Source of the DNA: Chrysopilus asiliformis | Lineage: Eukaryota > Arthropoda > Insecta > Diptera > Rhagionidae | Direction: 5' to 3' | Length of the DNA: 64,000 bases | NCBI GenBank assembly: GCA_964034945.1 | Contig: OZ035960.1 | Location: 22,617,487-22,681,486, forward strand | Translations under genes and position numbers: made by a program | Shown here: piece by piece, positions 11,401 through 22,400 of the stretch | How positions within the stretch are numbered: the first letter of the stretch is position 1 | Layout: each line of letters starts with the position of its first letter | Notes under the pieces: model-generated | Told to the model about the DNA's origin: nothing | The model's input: the letters and a program-made list of their open reading frames with translations, nothing else | Database searches by the model: none

Positions 11401-14058
11401 AATCGGATTACCCCTTTCCCCTTCTACTAAACAAATGGATTTTTTTAAACAAAACATTTTGTCCGTCATCAATAGAGTATTTGACGATTGGTCTCTGATA
11501 ATTGTAGCTTTTCTTATGTTTTATTTATAGAAACACAACCATAATTAGGAAAGTTCCTGATGCACAGACATCCTGGAAACTAAAGAGTTTTTCGATAAGT
11601 CCAACGTCTGGAATTGGAATCACCGATGAACCAACTGATTTGAGAGTATTTAAACCACTGGTAGTGGGAATAGATTTGCCCCATTCTGTAAAATTAGGTA
11701 AAATAATTCTCAGTAACAAAAACATTTTTTTTATTTTAAATGTATTTTTGTCAGGTGAAATTGTCAAAGTACCACTTACCGTTTTTAATTACGAGAAACG
11801 ACCTATCGACGTTGAAATAAATCTCTACAACGAAAAAGATGAATTTGAATTCATTGAAGAGGCGACAGGTTGAATATTTACATTGATTTTAAGTTTAAAA
11901 AGACATTCATTATTTACAATTTATGATTTTAGATCAAACTAACATGTCTCGAAAACGTCATTTGTCAATGTTATCAGAAACAAGTGCAAGTGTTTATTTT
12001 GCCATCAGGCCCAAAAAAATCGGTCACATAACATTAAAATGCTCTGCGACATCTGCAATGGTAGCAGATACGTTGCAACGACTTCTCCTCGTAGAACCAG
12101 AAGGAGTAACACAATATCGGAACCAGGCTTTGTTAGTTGACCTCCGAGAAAAATCCCAGCAATTGGATAAAATCAATATCGAAATTCCAGAAGGATCTGT
12201 TCCAGATTCCACTCATATACGAGTGAAAATTTCTGGTAATATCCTCGAACCATTCTTTTACAGCTTGAATGGTATGATCGACACGCCAACCGGAAATACC
12301 CAACAAAATATGTTTAATATGATTTGCAATATGATGAAATTGAAATATTTGAAAGTTTGTATTGAATTTTTTTCAAATTAATGTCTGAACATAATTGAAA
12401 CAAAATTTTAGGAAATTGGTAAAGAAACACCAGAAATAACTTCAAAGGCCAAACAATTTATGGAATTAAGTTATCAACGACAATTGACTTACAGGAATAA
12501 AGATGGTTCTTATAATTTATTCGGAGGAAAGAACGACCAAAACGCTCATGGCGTTTGGTTAACTGCTTATGTTACAAGATTTTTCAATCAGGCAATGAAC
12601 TACATTTCAATAGACAGGGATTTGATTGAAAATTCATTCGACTTCCTGGCCAAGAATCAACAGAAGAATGGAAGTTTTGCTGATCCTGACACCTACAGCA
12701 CCTTAAGACGCTACAACAATGTTGACGATAAAGGAGTACCTTTGACTGCTTTCGTCCTAATGACATTCCTAGAGAGCAGAGTAAGCAATTTACGACTAAT
12801 AAGCTTAGGAAAAATATTTTTTTCTTTTCTAATCAGACTCAAAGACCCCAACATGAGCAAGTCATCAAAAAAGCACTGGAATACATCGCAAATAACGTAA
12901 ATGCCGATAGCGATCTCTACTCAATTGCAATCTCCGCGTATGTCCTTCAGTGTGCTGATCACAGCTCCAAGGATTCATTCCGTGAAATGCTTGAAAGACG
13001 TGCAACTATTAATGGTACTTTTTACAACTCTCTATTTAATTTAGAAATTCAATAAAAAATATTTAAAGGTGATGAAAAATGGTGGATGCAGGATGGAAAC
13101 AACCATTTATTCTTGGACGACGAAACGACAGCTTATGGTCTATTGACACTTGTGAAATCTCAATCTACTTCCGATTTAACTCCAATTGTGAGATGGTTGA
13201 TCTCTCGAAGAAGCTCCTGTCAATGTTTTGGATCATCTCCAAGTGGAGTAGCTGTCCTGGAATCCTTGATGAAGTTTACTGAAAAATTACCGAAAGGGGA
13301 AGAAAATCTGATTGATGCGACGTTAGAGTATGATGGCCTAACAATGAAGCTCAGATCTAAACAAGATGATGGAAATTTATTCCAAACATATGATGTAATT
13401 GTTTTTAGACGGCTTTTGGTGATTAAAACTAAAAAAATTATATAATTTCAGTTACCATATTCGGCCCGAAATATTAAAATTACCTCAAAAGGTAATGGAT
13501 TAGCGCTTCTGCAATTTACGTACAAATATAACATCATAAATCAGGATATTAGTAGCCAATTCCCATTGGAACTCCACATTGATGAAAAACCAATGGCTAA
13601 ATATTTCCAACTAAAAGCTTGTACCAAATTCACCCCTCCAGACACAGATATGGGCTTAACTAGAACGGCTGTAATGGAAATCAATCTTCCAAGTGGATTC
13701 GTAGCTGTTCCAGAATATTTTCGAGATACGAAATTAACAGAACATGTGAAGGTATACCCGATTCCAGAATCATAATAAAGTTAAATAATTTAAAATTACA
13801 TTTTCATTCTAGAAAGTTGAATCTACAAAGGATGACACAATGGTAGTTATTTATTTAGAAAATTTGGACAATAAGGAAATCTGTCCAGCTATTGACGCTT
13901 TTCAAATGTTTGATGTGGAAGAAAGAAAACCATTATCAGTTCTGATTTATGAGTTCAACGACAAAAGTATTGTAGTTTACTGTATTTTTTAAAAACAGTC
14001 TAATAATTTTATCGTTTCAGGTCGTCTTTCCCGCAAATTTTATGCGAAATTACAATAA
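5467..14058 (+). CDS. TEP-B: TEP paralogue lacking the thioester cysteine
   Basis: Full-length member of the alpha-2-macroglobulin/TEP family (1381 aa). Exon 1 (5467-5531) encodes a hydrophobic signal peptide beginning MWNFTVVLLYLIP. Other exons: 7081-7249, 7307-7537, 8575-8825, 8893-9232, 9290-9484, 9548-9675, 9738-9849, 10292-10438, 10509-10632, 10690-10824, 10882-11062, 11531-11697, 11755-11868, 11933-12354, 12412-12780, 12837-13014, 13069-13394, 13452-13751, 13813-13966, 14021-14058. All phases agree with TEP-A and TEP-C. The MG2 motif is weakened (ETDRSNYVAGD where TEP-C has QTDKAIYKPGD). At the thioester position (residues 907-911, bases 12292-12306) it reads GNTQQ instead of GCGEQ, so no thioester bond can form. 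The single bait exon ends FYSTWLWE rather than FPETWLWD. It ends at RKFYAKLQ without a cysteine-rich tail. The frame is intact, so it is probably a functional thioester-less TEP rather than a pseudogene. Confidence 0.9.
6042..6344. mobile_element. Tc1/mariner-type MITE, 303 bp, copy 1
   Basis: Terminal inverted repeat CACTCAGAAAAATG at both ends, flanked by TA on each side (6040-6041 and 6345-6346). It carries no ORF of transposase type. A second copy of the same length lies in opposite orientation at 26206-26508. This one is in intron 1 of TEP-B. Confidence 0.85.
7606..7765. repeat. Near-perfect palindrome in TEP-B intron 3
   Basis: Two arms of about 77 bases (AAATGAATTACGGCACAT ... and its reverse complement) are separated by only a few bases. 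The apparent ORF on the minus strand simply reads through the palindrome. It contains AAAAGCTTTTTTTAGC-type sequence similar to the foldback near base 100, so it may be the same foldback class. Confidence 0.8.
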
Positions 14059-14221
14059 CATATGGATAGTTAATATAAGAAACAAAAAAAAACCATTTTT
14101 TATTACATTTTTTATTACGTTATACAATATTTTCAATACTTCGTCCTTGTAAGGATAACAGAAGATAATGTGATTATCCTTTTCCTCAACTTTTCCGGAA
14201 GAAAATTTTATCTACTAAAAT

Positions 14222-14227
14222 AATAAA
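14222..14227 (+). other. Probable TEP-B poly(A) signal
   Basis: AATAAA about 165 bases after the TEP-B stop codon, within an A-rich 3' flank. Confidence 0.5.
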
Positions 14228-14444
14228 AAATGAAATTTAAAAAAAATAAAAAAGTATTGTAAATATTTTTTATTAATTTCACTAAAAAATATATTAAAAA
14301 TTAAAAATAGTTTTTGGGAGTTGAATAAAAAATAAAATAAATCACTTTTATTTCTGATACGCAATGCCCAAAAGATTATTTTTTCCCTTTTAGTAGGTAC
14401 ATTATTTTAACAAAAGCTTTTTTTGAAACCTTTTTATTTAAAAA

Positions 14445-14973
14445 CATAACAAAAGCTATAATTGCCAATCTGGCAATTATTGAAAACCCGTATGGTGATA
14501 TTCGTATCAAAATTCGAACAGTTGTACCAAAATTCCATTTTGAACTCAAACTTTCCAATAGGATTTTTTTAAATTTATTCCAATCGGATTTTGATGTATG
14601 GGAGTTTTATGTATAATCATATTCTAAATAACTTTTGTTCTTGCACTTTTTTGATAGGATGCACAGTTTTTGAGATATTCGCGAAAAACATTTTCGTTTC
14701 TATGGGGGGTACCTTCCCTAATGGTCCATTTTTGCCCATTAGCATTTTACGAAAAACGGATCTGCGCAAAATTTCAAGTCTCTAGCTCAATCGGTGCGCC
14801 CGCAATCCGCGCCACAGACAGAGAGACGGACAGACGGACGGACATGAAAAATTCAATTTTTTTTATCATTCTAAACACACTGGTGTAATTCATTTTTGTA
14901 TGTGATGACGGGATCTTGGCGTTACAAACGGTAAGACAAAATTAATATACCCTTTGGTTTCACGGGTATAAAA
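14445..14973 (+). repeat. Dispersed 'GACGG' repeat family, copy 1
   Basis: Begins near AACAAAAGCTATAATTGCC and ends at CGGGTATAAAA. Shared landmarks are ACCCGTATGGTGA near one end and its reverse complement (here decayed) near the other, CCGCAATCCGCGCCACAGAC, a short GACA/GACGG microsatellite, and ACACACTGGTGTAATTCA. Other copies: 21112-21652 and 56150-56718 (reversed), 32457-33052 (same orientation). No transposase seen; it could be a MITE or SINE-like element. Confidence 0.8.
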
Positions 14974-15869
14974 AGAAATGACGGCACAAGTCTTAGTTCC
15001 CTCTATAGAAAAATTTTCTTAAAAAGATATCTCGGGAAATTTTATTACAGCTCTGGAAGAAAACAAAAACTGGGAAATACAATTTTGGTGATGATAATGC
15101 CTGACGTTATCTTTTTTCATATGTCGTTAAATAATAATTTAGAATTTTTTTTTCTTTAAAAAAATTGTTGTTCATTTCAGTATCTCATTATTATTTAACT
15201 GCAGCCATTTAATTTGAATTTAATCAAACATTTATAGACTGTGTAATTTTTTAAAAGTCGATTTGAATAGATGGGGATTTCAATTTAAGGGAAACAAAAA
15301 ATTTTTTGATTGAGAAATCAAACGTTTTTTACATTTTTGCTTAATGGCATTCTCAGTACTGGCTCGACATTTTTCCGACAAAACCTCTGAATATTAGCAA
15401 CATTCTCTTTTTGATTTGATGTTTTGAGTTTTTGCTCTTAAGTCTGTTAATCTCTAGGTAGTTAAAATATTAAGATGATCTCTACGAAATACATAAGAAA
15501 AACGGCAATTGCCAGGGCAATCATTAAATACTCTATATGAGGATAGACTGAATTTTTGATTTCAAAAAAATGATTTGTGTAGGGAAGGAGGAATGCGTTG
15601 GTGCATAGAATTGGTGCATAGAACACATATGTGAAATCATGTTATAACCACACTCACCGTTTTCGAGAAAATGTCATGAAACGGTTACATTTGTATGGCG
15701 AAGGGGTGATAGAGTGGTTCGATTGGATTTTGTTGTGAGAAAAACTTATGTGAAATCATACTTATAAACACTTTTTCGATACGACTCACTATTTTCAAGG
15801 AAATTTGAAAAAAAGCTGTATCATTTTGAATCAAGCTTTGTTATATATGAGAAATGCAACAGTAAGCGT

Positions 15870-16146
15870 TTTCAAGTCTCTAGCTCAATCCTTTTGAAAG
15901 TATGGTGTTACCGGGCGGACGGACGAACGGACATGCGAAAATCCAAATCTTTTGTCACACCGAACACCCAAGTGTAATTAATTTTTGTGCCAGACAATTG
16001 GTTCGATGGTTCGAGCCCTATTCTGGCGTTGTGACAATTGGTTCTAGTCGTATTCTGGCGTTGTGACGCTTAAGTCATAGGTCACAGGTTCGCCAGAATT
16101 GGGCTGTAAATCTAATATACTCCTATGATTCTCATATAGAGTATAA
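15870..16146 (+). repeat. Diverged relative of the GACGG repeat (subfamily 2)
   Basis: Contains CAAGTCTCTAGCTCAATC, a GACGGACGAACGGACATG tract, AACACCCAAGTGTAATTA and a terminus CTCATATAGAGTATAAAAAG. The reversed copy at about 60980-61250 shares the terminus. It lies upstream of TEP-C. Confidence 0.6.
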
Positions 16147-16322
16147 AAAGCGACATTACGATAACCCCACCATCGTCAATTTTAACGTAGCTAAATGATC
16201 TTATAGCTGAATCAGTTGATGCCACTCTTACTGAATTTATTAACAGACTCACCAGAAAACTGGTTAGTGTGTTCGTGGATGTTTGACTGGTAACTCGGTT
16301 GGTAAGCGAATAGTGCGGTTCT

Positions 16323-16397
16323 GGAGATCTCCGTAGATGTGTATAAGATTTGGTTTTCAAATCAAATATTTATAAAATAATCAAATCTAATTCAGTG
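16323..16397 (+). promoter_or_regulatory. Candidate TEP-C core promoter
   Basis: GGAGATCTCC (16323-16332), which fits a relaxed kappaB pattern, precedes TATAAAA (16371-16377) and an initiator-like TTCAGTG (16391-16397). The start codon is about 95 bases downstream. TATA-to-initiator spacing is slightly short, so the exact start site is uncertain. Confidence 0.35.
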
Positions 16398-16487
16398 AAG
16401 TGCTAGAGTGTTGTTGTACAAGAAGAACAGACAAAAGATTCAAAACTATTAGTATTGGATTTTAGGGTAGGCGACAACAGCCCAAAT

Positions 16488-19400
16488 ATGTCGCGTCTTA
16501 CTTGTTTTGTAGCTTGCCTCCTGCAAGTATTTTCTGTGATCAACAGTCAAGGGTTAGTTTCATCAAAATTTACTGCAGATACCTAGAATTTAAGGAATTT
16601 CACTTTAAATTTGTAACAACTGAATGTTAGTTGGTTGAAACACTTGCAACTTTGTGCAAGTATAAACAAAATGTTAAACATATGCACTATGCCATAATTT
16701 TCACCGTCTTCAAGGTATCTCACCATATTTGTGGTTACTTGCGCTAGTATTTGAATGATACTCATATAATACCTACCTGTGTGAGTTTTTTTTTATACCT
16801 GTGCATTGATCACTTTCTATTTATGGTTTGTTGTCCTCATGCAGAATCAATACAACATACAAAAGCGAATACCACCTGAGAAAATGAAATCAAATTACCA
16901 TCGAATCTTGAAATGTTCAGCAAATAATTTTGAATTTTGCACCTTCGTTTTTCTACCTGCACAACGAGTTTAACACTTCTTTTATTTTATGAGTCTTTTT
17001 CCAACATTGTCATCGCATAAGTGTGCGTTGGTGTTACATTTTAAAATTGTTCCGTCACTGAAATTTTGATTCCTACGCATTTGCATATTTTTCAATGAGC
17101 GCATCATGTTTCTCGCGAAACACAATCGAATCATAGCAATAATATGGACACCTCGCATTGTTTGCATGAGAAATTTTATTTGTTGTTATTTAATTAACAA
17201 TCAGTTGTCATGCAGAGCACGTTATTGATGTTGATGTTTACGTTTCATAACTGCCGTCAAAAAAAAAATATGCTATTAAATGAGCAAAACAATATAGCTT
17301 ATTTAGAAGATATTCAGTGAAAATTGTGATTAGACATTTAAAAAGGATCACAATTTTACCCGGAATTGAACGAAAAACTAACAGTAAAAAATCATGATTT
17401 AATAATGGGAGTAGTTTGAAGAATCACGCTTATTAATTTAAAAGAAAAAATTCTTTATTTACCCACGTAAATTCGCGATGATTTTTTTCCAGAATAACTC
17501 AAAATGTTTTTTCTATATTTTCTCAAGAATTTGCATGAAAACTGGTTCCAGAAACTTGGAATAATTTTTTCTACGTAATAGCAAACAATTTTACCATAAA
17601 GTAAGATCGCAAAAGGCGAACCTAAAACAACGAAGGCTTTTTCAGTTCCCAAGAAATATGACTTATAAAATACTTAACTTTAAAAGTTTTAAACCCGCTA
17701 AATCCATATTTTAACCATTCAAGATTTAATTTTCCTTAAGGAAAACAATTCAATAATTACATTTACACGAAAAAACACCGGCCAGGAAACAAAATCCCTG
17801 TTAGTTTCCGTGTCAAGAATTGACATTTTGGTCTTACTTTCTTGAACCAAATATTTCACTACAAGAGTTTCCAATTTAGTACAAATTGTATTTGTTTCAT
17901 ATTTTTATCTAAATATGCAATTCTAAAGAAGATTTCTTAGACTGTGTTTACATTAGGATTCATTTTGAGGCGACACGTCATTCCTCATTTCTCTGTCGTG
18001 TGCACACGGTTCGCTTCATCTTCATTCGCTAAACCGGTTTCATCAACAAAACTAAACGAAACAGGTCTCAACAACCAGACTCAAACCGGTTTGCGACTGA
18101 AAATGTTAAGTGAATCTAAACTTCGTTCGCTCTTTTTGGTTTCCCTCCCCACTGCGTCCCTCACCCTCACTTGGCCGGAGCGAAAGACGTGCCGCCTCAA
18201 AATGAGTCCCAATGTAAACACAGTCTTATGCTACATTTACACGAATGACAAATTTGTCATTTTTTTCTTGTCATTATGTTAATTCCCGTGTAAATGGCAT
18301 AATTTTTGTAATTTTTTCTGTCAGAAAATGTCAATCTCTCATAAAAGAATGAACTTGTCCATTCTTTTATGCCAGATTGTCATTCGTGCAAACGCAATAT
18401 TAGTTATGACAACTTTAGTATTCAACTTTTGTCATAACTAATATTGCGTTTGCACGAATGACAATCTGGCATAAAAGAATGGACAAGTTCATTCTTTTAT
18501 GAGAGATTGACATTTTCTGACAGAAAAAATTACAAAAATTATGCCATTTACACGGGAATTAACATAATGACAAGAAAAAAATGACAAATTTGTCATTCGT
18601 GTAAATGTAGCATTATGAAACCACCAAAACATTAGTGGGAAAACTTGTTTTATATTTTTTAGTGAAACTTGAAAGTGCGTAAGAATAGAAAACTTGTTTT
18701 TGTTTTTCAAATTATTTTTATTATTAAAACTTTATTCAATGGCTAAAATCAGACTCCTTCCATAAAAATTGGAAAATGGAGTACGCCTAATATTCGTCAA
18801 ATTAGCGTTTCTGGAGAAACACAATAAAATTCTATAACACAAAATTTGCATATATAAAGTAAAATTGTAAAACATGAAAATTATAATACTGAGGTCCTTA
18901 AAAGTAGGGTAAAGTCGGGTGATATGGCACTTTAGGTGATATGGCACCCTTTCAAATTCTCCCATTGGCAACACTAGAATCAAAATCATTCTCCAAGAAC
19001 TTAGTTCAGTTTCTCCAATAAGGCCGAAGTGTGAAGACCGCGAAACAAAAGCTCTTTTCATTTTGTTTTTGTGTGACAGAACAGGAAAAAAAAGTTGAAA
19101 TTTTAGACGAACTACTTTTTGTTGTTTTTTGAGTGGCTGAATTTTGGTAAGTACAGTTAGAGCAAGTTTACCGTTCACAAACCAAAACAAGCAGAATCTG
19201 ATGTGTTTTCGTTTGTGTGTATGAAACAGACTTGATTGAGCGCGAGTTTTCAGTAAAATATGAAAATCATTGGCGATGTGTGAAAGGAGAAATGGCACCT
19301 TTTTTCTGAGGTGATATGGAACGGGTGCCAAACCCGAGAAAACAAAAGGCTCCAATCCTTACTTCCTCAGAAAACGTAACTAATCAAAAAAAAATCAATT

Positions 19401-22400
19401 ACGAAAGAACGAGCGATGGTAGATGAAACCACATCTGAAGAAGAAAATATTGCATTACAAGACGACTCCGATAGGTTTGAAGATTTTGAGGAAAACATTT
19501 GCACTGGATGTGGTGAAGACTATGCTAAGACCACTAAACCCGACGAGTGGGTTAAATGCATTGTTTGCCATTTGTGGTCCCATGACTCATGCACATCATT
19601 TGTCAACACTTGCAACTCGTGTGGCAAAAAGGACTTAAAAAACAAGTAGGGTGCCATATCACCTAAGGTAGGGTGCCGTATCCCCCACACTTTTGGGGGA
19701 TATGGTTTTTTCAATGAATTTATATTTTGTTAAAATTTTTACTTTTTTAGGAGTGAAATCCTATTTATTTTTTATTTTTGTTTTACTAGTTGATTTTAAG
19801 AATAAAAACGTTTTTGTTTGAATCAAAAATCTCTTTTACTTTTTGGGTTATGCCGATTTAAAAAAAAGGGTGCCATATCACCCGACTTTACCCTAATGAT
19901 TTTTTTTAAAGATCGCCAACCTTCTAAAAAATTTAATGGTTATCACACGGCGGTTTCTATATTTATTGTAAAAACTATTGGGTACTTTAAAATAGGGATT
20001 ATAATTAATTGTAAAAGAGTAATTTATTTTTTATATACAATACGATTAAGCACTCAGTAGTAAATATATTTGTCTCGTTGTTAACAAAATTGTTTTTTGA
20101 ATAATAAAATTGTGATTAATGTTTTTCCTACTAAATAAAATGATAACTTGATTTCATTCAAAACAAATTCAAATCAGCGAAAGGTTTTTGCAAAGGTCTT
20201 TTGAACAAAAAAAAAGCAAATGAGAAAAACCGATTTTTTTACAGGAAATAATAAAAAAATCCGTGACAAAATTTGACTAAAAAAATTTTTATTTTCGCGT
20301 GTTGCTTATCAAAGTTTTAAACAATTCTATTTTGTTTATAGTCTAATTATTATCAACCATTCCGCAGATAATTAATTTTTTTCTAAATCTGTTCACAGTC
20401 TTTCATCAACAACTTGTTTCCTATAGACTTAGATTAATTCTAGGAAAATGCTTACATAACAATTTTGAATTGCCCATTTTTTGTCAAGTTTTACATCATC
20501 ACTGAAACAGTTTGATGAAGAAAAGCCTCTTCCCAACAATGTATTTTATTAGGAAATTATTGTTAGCAAATTACAACAAATTTACGTGCTTTACCTGTGA
20601 ACCATAGCGAAAATAAGAATTCAGCGAAAAAGAAAAACCCAAAAAGCAGTCGTAATTTTGCGTTGCAAGATAAAGAAACCGAAATGTTTTTTTTTTCTAA
20701 GAAATTGCAAGCAATAGCGGAAAGTTCAAATGTTGGCCGCGTTGACGGTGAAAGCCAGTTTTTCAAGGCCGGTTATATTCTTGTATCTTTTAATATCAAA
20801 GACACAAAATAAATTTGCCGGTTTAAATCTTTCATTTGGCCAAACAAAACTATCTCGTGGTAGCTATTATCCATACCTGTACTCATGGGTCCTATGGCCG
20901 AATACATCGCAAGTAGTTCGAATCGTAAATTTAATGTTGTTATTTTTGTTTTATACCAACAGTAACATTAAATTTTCGAACCATTCGTATCGTATTCGGC
21001 GATAGGGCCACAGGTATTTTCATTATTTGTTTTTTAAATAGAAATGTTATGTTTTGCATATTTAGATGATTAATTTCGTTGTGTGAAACATAAAAAAATG
21101 TCACGTTTAATTTTTATACCCGTATGGTGAAACCAAAGGGTAAATTAACTTTGCCTTACCGTTTGTTACGCCAAGATCCCGTCATCACACACAAAAATAA
21201 ATTACACCAGTGTGTTTAGAAAGATAAAAATAATTAATTTCTGCATGTCCGTCCGTCTATCCGTCTGTCCGTCCGTCTGTGGCGCGGATTGCGGGCGCAC
21301 GGATTGAGCTACAGACTTGAAATTTTGTTTTTCGTAAAATGCGAGGCTAAGTTCGTTAATGGGCAAAAATGGACCATTAGGGGGGGGGGGGGGGGGGGTA
21401 CCCCCCATACGAACGAAAACGTTTTTTGCGAATATCTCAAAAACGGTGCAAGAACAAACGTTATTTGAGATATGATTCTACATAAAACTCCCATACATCA
21501 AAATCCGATTGGAATAAATTTTAAAGAATCGTATTGGAAAGCTTGACTTCAAAGTGGAATTTTGGTACAACTTTTCGAATTTTGATACGAATATTACCAT
21601 ACGGGTTTTCAATAAATGCCAGATTGGCAATCATAGCTTTTGTTATGTTTTAACTTCTGTTTGGACAGTGTTTTTGACCGTTACATTCAAGTTCATTGAG
21701 ATCTAATTTTAGTCGCATCAGAGCTAAACCTTTCGTTGAAATTTCTGATATAATGCTACATTTACACGAATGACAAATTTGTCATTTTTTTCTTGTCATT
21801 ATGTTAATTCCCGTGTAAATGGCATAATCTTTGTAATTTTTTCTGTCAGAAAATGTCAATCTCTCATAAAAGAATGAACTTGTCCATTCTTTTATGCCAG
21901 ATTGTCATTCGTGCAAACGCAATATTAGTTATGACAACTTTAGTATTCAACTTTTGTCATAACTAATATTGCGTTTGCACGAATGACAATCTGGCATAAA
22001 AGAATGGACAAGTTCATTCTTTTATGAGAGATTGACATTTTCTGACAGAAAAAATTACAAAAATTATGCCATTTACACGGGAATTAACATAATGACAAGA
22101 AAAAAATGACAAATTTGTCATTCGTGTAAATGTAGCATAAGAAACTTACTTACGGGAATATTAAAAGATTAGAGTTTTATATTAGTAGGTAACTGTAAAA
22201 ACATACATTGTCTAGAATTTTTGACACTGTTCCATTTAAAAACTTCAAAAATTCGCGATGTTCATAGAAAGTAACAATACAACAAATTTTTTTGTAAAGA
22301 TAACCCAATTTTAACGAAATTTTGCTCAACATTTGATAAACATTCCCCAGAAAAAATTATTTTAGCTTATTAATTATACCGGCTCCGGCCGGTTATGTTA

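Noticed and set aside
18732..19355. 207-codon ORF on the minus strand
   Set aside because: It runs across the end of the pogo-like element and non-coding flank, has no family motif, and its length is explained by chance within a low-stop stretch.
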